A stretch of DNA of 10,301 bases from positions 1-10,301 of the forward strand of contig CANIYB010000063.1 of NCBI GenBank assembly GCA_947471105.1. The letters run 5' to 3'. Every line of letters begins with the position of its first letter. Position 1 is the first letter of the stretch. The stretch is from Cytophagaceae bacterium. Lineage in GTDB: Bacteria; Bacteroidota; Bacteroidia; Cytophagales; Spirosomataceae. The position numbers and the translations under genes are program-made. A model generated the notes under the pieces. The model saw only the letters and a program-made list of their open reading frames with translations, was not told the DNA's origin and did no database searches. Positions 1 to 7,761 of the stretch are shown here, one piece after another.

Positions 1-344
1 CAGGATTGGGAATGTATGGAACGACCGTAGGTGGTGGTAACGTAACAGGTATTGAGCGTGACTGGATGAATAGCCGTTTTGTTGCGGATGCATCTTATTT
101 CACGATTCGTAACATCACATTGGGATACACATTTGCTAAGCCTACTAAGGTTTACAAGTCGGTTCGTGTATACGCTTCATGTCAACAAGCTTATGTGTTT
201 ACTAATTATTGGGGTGGACCAAATCCAGAAACATCTGCACAAGGAAACGGTCAAGGTGACGGTGGTAACTTGAGTCCAGGTGTGGATTTATCTAACTATC
301 CAGTACCAAGAACTTTCACAGTGGGTGCAAACTTCAACTTTTAA
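1..344 (+). CDS. SusC-like TonB-dependent outer-membrane transporter, C-terminal end (partial)
   Basis: This is the last ~113 residues of a SusC/RagA-family transporter; the 5' part lies upstream of the window and the reading frame is open from base 3. SusC proteins are 22-strand outer-membrane barrels that import glycans using TonB energy, with a SusD lipoprotein as a lid. What is visible is the typical family ending: a 'DASYFTIRNITLGYTF' strand pair, then 'VRVYASCQQAYVFTNYWG' followed by 'PNPE', a Gly/Asn-rich loop, and 'YPVPRTFTVGANFNF' at the C-terminus, where the last barrel strand ends in Phe as outer-membrane proteins usually do. The TTG at base 6 is an internal Leu codon, not a start. 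The SusD gene follows after 33 AT-rich bases, the normal pair order, so the two are very likely co-transcribed. Substrate specificity cannot be read from this fragment. Confidence 0.93.
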   Translation, partial: GLGMYGTTVGGGNVTGIERDWMNSRFVADASYFTIRNITLGYTFAKPTKVYKSVRVYASCQQAYVFTNYWGGPNPETSAQGNGQGDGGNLSPGVDLSNYPVPRTFTVGANFNF

Positions 345-377
345 TTAGCTAAATATTAAACGTTTATTTTAGAAAAA

Positions 378-1889
378 ATGAAAAATAAAATCATATTAAG
401 CTGTTTAGTAGCCATAGGATTATCAGGTTGCACAGCTCAATTTTTGGAAAGAACTCCAGAAACGAATTTAGTTTCGGTTACGTTTTTTAAGACGCAGGCC
501 GATTTTACTCAAGCAGTGAATGCTTGTTATGTTCCATTGCGAACTATTTACAATGACCGTTCGTATTTATTATCAGAGCAACATTCAGATAATACTTATT
601 ATGCGCGTAATACAGCTTTTGGTGCGACTGAGCAGCAAGAGGATTTGGCGGATTTCTCAATCCCTGTATCCAATAACTTAACAACGAATACGCACGTATT
701 AAATCAATATCGTCAAGATTATTTGATTATTGCTCGTGCGAATCAGATTTTAGATGTTATTGATAAGGCTGATTTTGATGCAACTGCGAAAGCTGATTTG
801 AAAGGTCAAGCGCAGTTTTTACGTGCTTTTGCTTATTTTGAATTATACCGTTATTTCAATAGAGCACCTATTCACTTAACGCCGGTTCCAAATCGTGCGG
901 AAGCAGCTGCTCCACTAGGAACAGCAGACGACTTAGCTAAAATTATCATCGGTGATTTAACAGGTGCTATTACTGGCTTAAAATCGAAGGCTTCTCAAGA
1001 ACCTGGTCGGGCTACTTCGGGTGCAGCTAAAACTTTATTGGCTAATTTGTACATGATTCAGAAAAACTGGGCAGGTGCAGAGAAATTGTGTAGAGAGGTT
1101 ATTGCTGAAGGAAGTTATTCTTTGATGCCTGATTATAATAATGCATTCTCTACAAGTACTGCTAATAAGAACAATGCTGAAAGTGTATTTGAGGTTCAAT
1201 TCCAAGAAGGATCTAATGGATACAATGGATCATTCTTTTATAACTTCTTGCCTCGTCCAATGACAGAGGTGGAATTGAAAACCTTATCTGGTACTTCAAA
1301 TCCACAACCGCAAACTGGAGAAGGAAATAATGTTCCGACTCCTGATATTATTGCGGCTTATGAAGCTGGTGATTTACGTAAGGATGCTTCGATTCAAATG
1401 ATTACTTGTGCGACTACATTATGGGAAGGTAAAACTTATCCAGTGATTAAGAAATATGTAAGACCACATGCTTTAAATGGTAATCATGGTATGAATTGGC
1501 CTATCTTCCGTTATTCTGAAGTTTTATTGTTCTTAGCTGAGGCTTTGAATGAGCAGGGGAAAACGGCTGAAGCAGCTACATTTATGAATCAAGTACGTAA
1601 GCGTGCAGGTTTGGCTGAAACGACTGCCTCTACCCAAGCGGCTTTCCGTACTGCTTTAATGAATGAGCGTCGCGTTGAGTTAGCTTTCGAAAATAAAAGA
1701 TGGCATGACTTAGTTCGTACAGATACATTTAAAGAAGTTATATCAGCTTATGGAGCTCGTATTAAGGCAAATCCTTTCGCTTATTATTATCAAAAAGGAT
1801 ATACTTTACGTAGTAACTCATTCACAGTGATTGAGAAATACTATCCATTGCCAGCTGATGAGGCTGCTTTGAATCCTAACATTAAATAA
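378..1889 (+). CDS. SusD/RagB-family glycan-binding lipoprotein
   Basis: The 503-residue product has the usual SusD length. A lipoprotein signal peptide ends in the lipobox LSGC, so Cys18 is the predicted lipidated residue after cleavage; the mature protein should sit on the outer membrane and cap the SusC barrel encoded just upstream. Family landmarks are the N-terminal 'FLERTPETN' region (22-30), the helical 'FLRAFAYFELYRYFNRAPI' segment (147-165), the TPR-like helix 'FRYSEVLLFLAEALNEQG' (377-394), and 'NERRVELAFENKRWHDLVR' (429-447) in the C-terminal SusD domain. The ATG is preceded by an A-rich run with no Shine-Dalgarno sequence, normal for Bacteroidota. A strong terminator follows 13 bases after the stop, so this gene ends the SusCD transcript. 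Family assignment is near certain; the bound glycan is unknown. Confidence 0.97.
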   Translation: MKNKIILSCLVAIGLSGCTAQFLERTPETNLVSVTFFKTQADFTQAVNACYVPLRTIYNDRSYLLSEQHSDNTYYARNTAFGATEQQEDLADFSIPVSNNLTTNTHVLNQYRQDYLIIARANQILDVIDKADFDATAKADLKGQAQFLRAFAYFELYRYFNRAPIHLTPVPNRAEAAAPLGTADDLAKIIIGDLTGAITGLKSKASQEPGRATSGAAKTLLANLYMIQKNWAGAEKLCREVIAEGSYSLMPDYNNAFSTSTANKNNAESVFEVQFQEGSNGYNGSFFYNFLPRPMTEVELKTLSGTSNPQPQTGEGNNVPTPDIIAAYEAGDLRKDASIQMITCATTLWEGKTYPVIKKYVRPHALNGNHGMNWPIFRYSEVLLFLAEALNEQGKTAEAATFMNQVRKRAGLAETTASTQAAFRTALMNERRVELAFENKRWHDLVRTDTFKEVISAYGARIKANPFAYYYQKGYTLRSNSFTVIEKYYPLPADEAALNPNIK

Positions 1890-1902
1890 GTATCATAAAT
1901 GG

Positions 1903-1935
1903 ATAGCCGCCAAGGAATTGGCGGCTATTTTTTTT
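1903..1935 (+). terminator. Rho-independent terminator after the SusD gene
   Basis: A perfect 11-bp inverted repeat (1903-1913 atagccgccaa pairing with 1918-1928 ttggcggctat) encloses the four-base loop GGAA, a GNRA-type tetraloop. The T-tract, counting the last stem base, is eight T (1928-1935). The GC-rich core, stable loop and U-tract are all present. It lies 13 bases after the SusD stop and 9 bases before the next ATG. There is no matching A-tract on its left side, so it looks one-directional, for + strand transcription. Confidence 0.93.
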
Positions 1936-1944
1936 CTCTAAATT

Positions 1945-3135
1945 ATGAGCATACTTAACTTAATTGCCCTTTTTTACGCTTATTTTTCTCTGTTTTCTCA
2001 TGAGAATGTTGAGGTAAAAAAGTCGGTGGAATTTCAAAAAATTGTCATTTCTACTGAGTTTGTTTCTGAAGGTGTTTGTGTCGGTGACATCAATAAGGAC
2101 GGGAATAAGGACATTATTGCGGGTGCATTTTGGTATGAAGCACCTACCTGGGTTAAGCATCAATTTTCTGCTGAAATTAGGTATGACAAATCATTGAAAC
2201 CATTTCCAGAAACGCATGTATTTAAGGTAGATGAGGGATATTCTGATTCCTTTGCTAATTTTTCAGCCGATATTAATCAAGATGGCTGGGTCGATGTGAT
2301 CAAAGTAGGATTACCAGGAGAAGCGGTTTATTGGTTTGAAAACAATCAAAATAAATCGGGCAACTGGAAACGACATTTTTTATGTGCATCCTTAGGAAAT
2401 GAATCACCACTTTTTGAAGATGTGGATGGAGATGGAAAAAAGGATTTGATTGGAAACGATTCTAAAAACCAAAAAGTAGTTTGGTATCAGGCACCTTCTT
2501 CAAAAGATAGTGTTTGGGTTGCGCGAACGATTTCAGCTAATCCGAAAATTGGTACCCATAAGTATACGCATGGTTTAGGCTTTGCGGACTTAAATCAAGA
2601 TGGACGTAAGGACGTGATCATTAAGGAAGGTTGGTTTGAAATGCCAAAAGACCTTCAAGCAGAATGGACTTTCCATGCTTTGTCTACTAAGTTTGATTGT
2701 GCGCAAATGTATGTGTATGATTTTGACAAAGATGGGGATATGGATATTTTATCATCGTCTGCGCATGATTATGGAATCTGGTGGAATGAAACAAAGTCAT
2801 TAACGACGGGCGAAATTGAAAATCATTTAATTGACAAATCACTTTCTCAAACTCATTCGATGCAATTCGTTGATTTGAATGGGGATAAGAATCCTGACTT
2901 TATTGTAGGCAAGCGTTTCATGGCACATAATGGAAAGGATCCGGGGGAATTTGAAAGTGCTAATTTACAATGGTTTGAATTTCAGCCTAAGCCATCGCCA
3001 CATTGGGTTTCTCATGTGATTGATTCAGATTCAGGAGCAGGGATTAACTTTTTTGTAGAGGATATGAATAAGGATAAGAAAAATGATATTATTATTTCAA
3101 ATAAAAAGGGTGTGTTTTTGTTTAAAAGAATTTAA
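1945..3135 (+). CDS. FG-GAP/VCBS-type repeat protein, probably exported
   Basis: The 396-residue protein is built from seven Ca-binding-like loops of the form D-x-[ND]-x-D-x-x-x-D: residues 48-56, 109-117, 159-167, 215-223, 259-267, 310-318 and 373-381. Such loops are characteristic of FG-GAP/VCBS beta-propeller repeats. Between them recur aromatic motifs (FWYEAP, YWFENN, VWYQAP, GWFEMP, IWWNE, LQWFEF), so each blade has a W-[FYW]-[EQN] signature. The N-terminus (residues 3-17) is hydrophobic and could be a signal peptide or anchor, but it lacks basic residues before the core, which is atypical. The ATG at 1945 is the earliest possible start because an in-frame stop lies at 1939-1941; no other ATG occurs nearby. 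Similar repeat proteins accompany DUF1080 and PVC-cytochrome genes in sugar loci; a carbohydrate-binding or scaffolding role is inference. No catalytic residues are recognised. Confidence 0.85.
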   Translation: MSILNLIALFYAYFSLFSHENVEVKKSVEFQKIVISTEFVSEGVCVGDINKDGNKDIIAGAFWYEAPTWVKHQFSAEIRYDKSLKPFPETHVFKVDEGYSDSFANFSADINQDGWVDVIKVGLPGEAVYWFENNQNKSGNWKRHFLCASLGNESPLFEDVDGDGKKDLIGNDSKNQKVVWYQAPSSKDSVWVARTISANPKIGTHKYTHGLGFADLNQDGRKDVIIKEGWFEMPKDLQAEWTFHALSTKFDCAQMYVYDFDKDGDMDILSSSAHDYGIWWNETKSLTTGEIENHLIDKSLSQTHSMQFVDLNGDKNPDFIVGKRFMAHNGKDPGEFESANLQWFEFQPKPSPHWVSHVIDSDSGAGINFFVEDMNKDKKNDIIISNKKGVFLFKRI

Positions 3136-3184
3136 TTTTTACAAAAAATAGCCAATCCTTTTTTTTCAATTTATTTTAAATTAA

Positions 3185-3200
3185 TTTAAACCTTTAAACC
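3185..3200 (+). repeat. Tandem 8-bp repeat TTTAAACC x2 in the leader of the DUF1080 gene
   Basis: Two perfect adjacent copies of TTTAAACC (3185-3192 and 3193-3200) end 7 bases before the ATG at 3208. They lie in the 72-base AT-rich gap that separates the VCBS gene from the DUF1080 gene, the longest gap in the window and the likeliest place for a promoter. I could not find a convincing Bacteroidota promoter (TTG near -33 with TAnnTTTG near -7) in this gap. The repeat could be an operator half-site pair, a translation-initiation element, or chance in AT-rich DNA. Confidence 0.4.
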
Positions 3201-3207
3201 TATAAAT

Positions 3208-3984
3208 ATGAAAATTAATTACCGTAACCTAGTTTGGTTATTTGTTCCGCTGCTTGGTTTTTATAGTCCCATTTTTGCTCAAAAGGCTCAGGCGTCCGAG
3301 AAGGGATTCAAGAAAATTTTTGATGGTAAAACATTAAAAGGTTGGGAGGGTGATCCTGTCTATTGGAAAGCTGAAAATGGAAGCATTGTGGGTGAAATTA
3401 CACCTGCAACTCTATTGAAGCGCAATACCTTTATTATTTACCGTGATGCAAAGCCTTCTGATTTCGAATTGAAATGTGAGGTTAAAATCACGAAAGATGG
3501 TAATACAGGAATCAATTATCGTTCTGAGGAGTTATTGCCCGATTTACCTTTTGCTTTAAAAGGATATCAGGCTGACATCGATGGAGCGATTCGTTATACG
3601 GGCCAAAACTATGAGGAACGTGGACGTACAACCTTAGGTTACCGTGGAGAGATTGTGAATGTGAATGAGCAAACAGATCCAGAGGTTAAAAACAATCTTC
3701 GTGCTTATTCAGCTCGTAATGCTTGGTTGCCTCGTAAGGTTACAGGTTCATTAGGAAATTCTGATTCATTGAAAACTAAAATTAAATCAGAGGATTGGAA
3801 TGAAATACATTTGATTGTTAAAGGAAATCACCTATTGCATTATGTCAATGGGGTGTTAATGAGTGACGTCACTGACTTGGATAAAGTGAATGGCAAATCA
3901 GAGGGTTGGTTAGGTGTTCAAGTACACGTAGGACCTCCGATGAAAGTAGAGTACAGGAATATTCGTATCAAAAACCTAAAATAA
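3208..3984 (+). CDS. DUF1080 (3-keto-disaccharide hydrolase domain) protein, exported
   Basis: The 258-residue protein has an N-terminal signal peptide: basic Lys/Arg at 2-6, a hydrophobic core to about 22, and probable cleavage near FAQ-KAQA (about 24-29). The rest is one DUF1080 domain with a concanavalin/LamG-like fold. Visible landmarks are FKKIFDGKTLKGWEG (34-48), NTGINYRSE (99-107), GYQADID (119-125), DWNEIHLIVKGNHLLHYVNG (196-215), and GWLGVQVHVGPPMKVEYRN (233-251), the typical C-terminal strands. The family is associated with hydrolysis or elimination of 3-keto glycosides, usually beside dehydrogenases that make the keto group. It is predicted to act in the periplasm or on the cell surface. 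The ATG is the only possible start, with an in-frame stop at 3187-3189. The heme-domain gene starts one base after the stop, suggesting coupled expression. Domain call is strong; the exact reaction is inferred. Confidence 0.93.
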   Translation: MKINYRNLVWLFVPLLGFYSPIFAQKAQASEKGFKKIFDGKTLKGWEGDPVYWKAENGSIVGEITPATLLKRNTFIIYRDAKPSDFELKCEVKITKDGNTGINYRSEELLPDLPFALKGYQADIDGAIRYTGQNYEERGRTTLGYRGEIVNVNEQTDPEVKNNLRAYSARNAWLPRKVTGSLGNSDSLKTKIKSEDWNEIHLIVKGNHLLHYVNGVLMSDVTDLDKVNGKSEGWLGVQVHVGPPMKVEYRNIRIKNLK

Positions 3985-3985
3985 A

Positions 3986-6694
3986 ATGAAACCAATTTTT
4001 AAGTATTTATTAGCGCTCGTTGCGGTAGTTGGCCTAGGAAGTGCTGGCTACAACAGTTTATTTAAGATTGAACCTGCTCACGTAGAAGGTGCCAATCCTA
4101 AATTGGATAAAATCAGATTACAACCTGGTTTTAAGATTGAACATATTATCAGCCCAACGGATGAAAACATCGGTTCTTGGGTTTCGATGACTTTTGATGA
4201 TAAAGGTCGTATGATTTGTTCAGATCAATATGGTGGATTATATCGCTTAACTATTCCTGCGATCGGATCAGCCAGTGTGAAGCCAAAGGTTGAGAAATTG
4301 AAATTCGGTAAAGGTGTGGATACCCTAGGTATCGGAAATGCTCACGGTATGTTATATGCATTCAACAGTCTTTATGTGATGGTGAATGCTAGAGCAACAA
4401 GACCAGGTGCTACTCCGGGACGAGGACCTGCACAAGGCTTTACGCCAAGAGGTAGTGGATTGTATCGTGTTCAGGATTTAGATGGAGATGATCAGTTTGA
4501 CAAAATCACTTTAATGAAAGAATTTAAAGGAGAAGGAGAACATGGTCCACACAGTATCATTTTATCACCAGATAAGAAATCTATTTTCTTGATATCAGGA
4601 AACCACACAGATGTTCCAGAAATGGATGCCTATCGTTTGCCTAAAAACTGGCAAGAAGATAATATTTTCCCATTAATTAAAGACCCACGTGGACATGCGA
4701 ATGATCGTTATGCTCCAGGAGGATGGATTGCCAACATAGATCCAGATGGAAAGAAATGGGAATTAGTTTCAGCAGGATATCGAAATGCTTTTGATATAGC
4801 CTTTAATGAGACAGGAGATTTATTTGCTTATGATGCGGATATGGAGTGGGATTTCGGTTTACCTTGGTACCGTCCAACTCGTATTTGTCACGTGACAAGT
4901 GCTTCTGAGTATGGTTGGAGAACTGGTAATAGCAAGTGGTCTGCAACGTATCCAGATAACTTATCACCTGTATTGAATATTGGTCAGGGATCACCTACTA
5001 GTTTATTGTCTTTGAAGGATGCAAAGTTTCCTGCTAAATACAAGAAATCGTTGTTAGCTTTTGACTGGACGTTTGGTATTGGTCACTTAATTAAATTAAA
5101 ACCTTCTGGATCTACTTTCTTGGCAGATCGCGAAGAGTTTATTTCAGGTATTCCATTGCCTTTGACAGATGGTGTTATTGGACCTGATGGAGCACTTTAC
5201 TTTATGGCCGGTGGTCGTCGTTTAGAATCTGATGTATATCGTGTTTCATATGTAGGTACTGAAGAAGCTAGTGCAAAAACATTAGTTGGCGCACCGAATC
5301 CATTGAATGAAACTCGTCGTAAGATTGAGCAATTTCACCAAGGAGCAAATCCAGCAGCCGTTGCATTTGCTTGGCCATATTTAAAGCATCCAGATCGTTT
5401 TATTCGGTATGCGGCGCGTTTAGCTTTAGAGCACCAGCCAATCAATGAGTGGAAAGATAAGGCATTGACTGAAAAGGATCCAATTGCGGCTACGCATGCT
5501 TTGATTGGATTAATTCGTCAAAGTAAGCCTGAATTAAAATCAGCCATTTATGCATCGCTTCTTGCGATTGATGGCAAAGCGTTTAGTGAATCACAAAAAT
5601 TAGATATTTTACGTGCTTATGAATTAGCTATGCTACGTTTGGGAATGCCAGATGCTGCTACATCAGCTAAAATCATCGCTAAATTTGATGCATCATATCC
5701 ATCAAATCGAATGAATATGGATCGTGCGTTAAGTCGTTTATTGATTCCTTTGGAAGCTCCAAAAGTGATTGAGCGTACTTTAAAAATCATGGAAACGAAG
5801 GATACGGCTAGTGCTACTGCATACCGCGTAGAAACAGCTACTTCCTCTGCGGATTTAATTATGCGTAATCCTCAATACGGAACAGATATTGCGAAAATGT
5901 TGGAAAAAATTCCACCGGCACAGCAAACGTATATGGCTACCATGTTGTCAGCTGCTAAAACTAACTGGACTCCAGAACAACATGAGCGTTATTTCTCATG
6001 GTTTAAAAAAGCATTTGCATATTCAGGTGGACGTAGTTATGTAGGTTTTATTGACCGTGCGCGTAAATTAGCTTTGAAGAATGTGGCAGAATCTAAGCGT
6101 GCTTATTATGATAAATTAGGGGGAGCGGATATGCTTTCTTCTAGTGGAAATGATATCGTAGCGATTAATTATCCTAAAGGTCCAGGTAAGCAATGGAAGT
6201 TGACAGATGCTGTGGCATTATTAGATGCTCCTCTAACTGACCGTGATTTCCAAAATGGTAAATCCATGTTTGCAGCGACTACTTGCGTTCGTTGTCATGC
6301 CATGGGTAGTGATGGCGGTGGAAACGTGGGTCCTGACTTGACTAATTTGGGAACTCGTTTCTCGAAGAAGGATATGTTGGAGTCGATCATTGATCCTAAC
6401 AAAACAGTTTCAGATCAGTATGCAGCGACTCAAATCATGTTGAGAAACGGTACTTCTGTGATTGGACGTGTGACCAATGAAGATAAAATGGCTTATTATG
6501 TTTCTCAAAATCCATATGCGCCAGAGCAAATTGAAAAAATATTAAAGAAAAATGTTCGTTCAGTTAAGTACTCACCAGTATCAAGTATGTTGCCAGGTTT
6601 AATTAACAGCTTAAATGGCGAAGAATTAAAAGATTTGATGGCTTATTTGATGTCAGGCGGAAGCGAAAGTAACGCAATGTTTAAGAAAAAGTAA
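3986..6694 (+). CDS. PVC-type beta-propeller/c-type heme protein, putative periplasmic sugar dehydrogenase
   Basis: The 902-residue product has three parts. An N-terminal signal peptide or anchor (about 1-26, basic Lys then a hydrophobic stretch, no lipobox Cys) marks export. Residues ~45-420 resemble the propeller of soluble glucose/sorbosone dehydrogenases (PGFKIEHI start; SAGYRNAFDIAFNETGDLFA around 263-281; LTDGVIGPDGALYFMAGG around 393-410). Residues ~440-690 are helical, HEAT-like. The C-terminus is a single heme c domain with CVRCH at 767-771, followed by GPDLTNLGTRF, IDPNKTVSDQY and a candidate axial Met868 in SSMLPGL, matching the heme-binding domain first described in Pirellula/Verrucomicrobium proteins. 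Such proteins are thought to oxidise sugars or alcohols and pass electrons to the heme; no cofactor can be seen for the propeller. It begins one base after the DUF1080 gene, so the two probably work on the same periplasmic substrate. Function is inferred; architecture is clear. Confidence 0.92.
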   Translation: MKPIFKYLLALVAVVGLGSAGYNSLFKIEPAHVEGANPKLDKIRLQPGFKIEHIISPTDENIGSWVSMTFDDKGRMICSDQYGGLYRLTIPAIGSASVKPKVEKLKFGKGVDTLGIGNAHGMLYAFNSLYVMVNARATRPGATPGRGPAQGFTPRGSGLYRVQDLDGDDQFDKITLMKEFKGEGEHGPHSIILSPDKKSIFLISGNHTDVPEMDAYRLPKNWQEDNIFPLIKDPRGHANDRYAPGGWIANIDPDGKKWELVSAGYRNAFDIAFNETGDLFAYDADMEWDFGLPWYRPTRICHVTSASEYGWRTGNSKWSATYPDNLSPVLNIGQGSPTSLLSLKDAKFPAKYKKSLLAFDWTFGIGHLIKLKPSGSTFLADREEFISGIPLPLTDGVIGPDGALYFMAGGRRLESDVYRVSYVGTEEASAKTLVGAPNPLNETRRKIEQFHQGANPAAVAFAWPYLKHPDRFIRYAARLALEHQPINEWKDKALTEKDPIAATHALIGLIRQSKPELKSAIYASLLAIDGKAFSESQKLDILRAYELAMLRLGMPDAATSAKIIAKFDASYPSNRMNMDRALSRLLIPLEAPKVIERTLKIMETKDTASATAYRVETATSSADLIMRNPQYGTDIAKMLEKIPPAQQTYMATMLSAAKTNWTPEQHERYFSWFKKAFAYSGGRSYVGFIDRARKLALKNVAESKRAYYDKLGGADMLSSSGNDIVAINYPKGPGKQWKLTDAVALLDAPLTDRDFQNGKSMFAATTCVRCHAMGSDGGGNVGPDLTNLGTRFSKKDMLESIIDPNKTVSDQYAATQIMLRNGTSVIGRVTNEDKMAYYVSQNPYAPEQIEKILKKNVRSVKYSPVSSMLPGLINSLNGEELKDLMAYLMSGGSESNAMFKKK

Positions 6695-6702
6695 AATGAA
6701 TT

Positions 6703-7761
6703 ATGCCGGAATGGACCGATAAAATATCGAATCACAAGCAATTAGGAGGAATTGAAACGTCCGTTTTAGATAACGGTGCAGGGAAAGGAGTCCGAATTGC
6801 TTGGATTGATACGGGTTCAGGATTTCGTTATAAAGTGGTGTTTGATCGCGCCATGGATATTGCGGAGGCATTTTTCAACCAGCATAGTCTTGCGTGGATA
6901 AGTCACGTAGGAGTTTTAGGGCCTCAACCGATGTCGAACCAAGGAATAGATTGGCTTCGTACATTTGGTGGAGGCCTTTTGGTTACTTGTGGTTTAGATC
7001 ACGTAGGTGGACCTGATGAAGATGCGCATGGTACTCGCGGAGTGCATGGCTTAATCAGTAACATACCGGCTGAAATCATTTCCATTCAGCAACCAGATGT
7101 ACATGCAGGTAATTTAGATATGTCGATTACGGGCATTATACGCCAACATAAAATCTTTGGACCGTGTTTGACACTGAAGCGAACCATATCGGGTCGTTTG
7201 GGACAAGCAGGTTTAACGATCCAAGATGAGGTGATTAACGAGGGGAATACACCAGCTCCTTTAATGCTTTTATACCATTTTAATTTTGGTTGGCCTTTAG
7301 TCGACGAAGGCACAGACATTATTTGGAGAGGAAAATATCGCGTGGCTTCTGATCCTAAGCTTTTAGGAATCGCTGACATCAAAAAATGCCCTGATCCTTT
7401 ATCCGTTCATGATGGACCGGGTGAATCGGTTGTATTTATAGAGCCCGAGGCAAATTCAGATCATCAAGTGTATTGTGGTTTATGGAATGAAAAAAAGCAA
7501 TTAGGTGTTCAGATATCTTTTGATAAGAGGGAATTACCGTGGTTGACCAACTGGCAACATTTTGCCAAGAATGAATATGTGACCGGTATTGAGCCTGGAA
7601 CAAATCCGCCCATAGGCCAGAAGGCTGCTAGAGAATCAAACACGTTGACTTTCTTAGCCCCTGGAGAAAAAAAATCAATAAAAGTGAATTTATCCGTGTT
7701 GGGTCCCGAAGTAGGGCCATACACAACTTATACTAATTTTATCAATTTAATTAACGAATAA
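6703..7761 (+). CDS. DUF4432 family, aldose-1-epimerase-like protein
   Basis: The 352-residue protein has no signal peptide, so it should be cytoplasmic. It matches the DUF4432 branch of the galactose-mutarotase-like fold: FDRAMDIAEAFFNQHSLAWI (47-66), GIDWLRTFGGGLLVTCGLDH (81-100) with His100, GTRGVHGLISNIPAE (110-124) with His115, VINEGNTPAPLMLLYHFNFG (177-196) with His192 where aldose epimerases carry a catalytic His, and GIEPGTNPP (295-303) with Glu297 in the place of the catalytic base. Most family members have no established substrate; a mutarotase, epimerase or isomerase acting on a free or modified sugar is the reasonable expectation. The ATG at 6703 follows the heme-protein stop by 8 bases. 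An ATG at 6696 is out of frame and ends after eight codons. The next gene overlaps its stop by one base (TAATG), implying translational coupling. Family fairly sure, reaction unknown. Confidence 0.86.
   Translation: MPEWTDKISNHKQLGGIETSVLDNGAGKGVRIAWIDTGSGFRYKVVFDRAMDIAEAFFNQHSLAWISHVGVLGPQPMSNQGIDWLRTFGGGLLVTCGLDHVGGPDEDAHGTRGVHGLISNIPAEIISIQQPDVHAGNLDMSITGIIRQHKIFGPCLTLKRTISGRLGQAGLTIQDEVINEGNTPAPLMLLYHFNFGWPLVDEGTDIIWRGKYRVASDPKLLGIADIKKCPDPLSVHDGPGESVVFIEPEANSDHQVYCGLWNEKKQLGVQISFDKRELPWLTNWQHFAKNEYVTGIEPGTNPPIGQKAARESNTLTFLAPGEKKSIKVNLSVLGPEVGPYTTYTNFINLINE

Noticed and set aside
6..344. TTG at base 6 as a start of a small independent gene
   Set aside because: The frame is open to the window edge and the protein is plainly the C-terminal end of a SusC barrel, so the TTG is an internal Leu codon.
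345..352. Palindrome TTAGCTAA between the SusC and SusD genes
   Set aside because: Only 8 bp in AT-rich DNA, no loop and no T-tract; likely chance.
3143..3166. A-run (3143-3148) and T-run (3159-3166) that could pair as a terminator after the VCBS gene
   Set aside because: The stem would be A-U pairs only with a ten-base loop and no GC core, so it is too weak to call.
6696..6722. ATG at 6696 as an alternative start or small upstream ORF for the DUF4432 gene
   Set aside because: It is out of frame with the real gene and stops after eight codons, with no sign of function; the 6703 ATG gives the full family domain.
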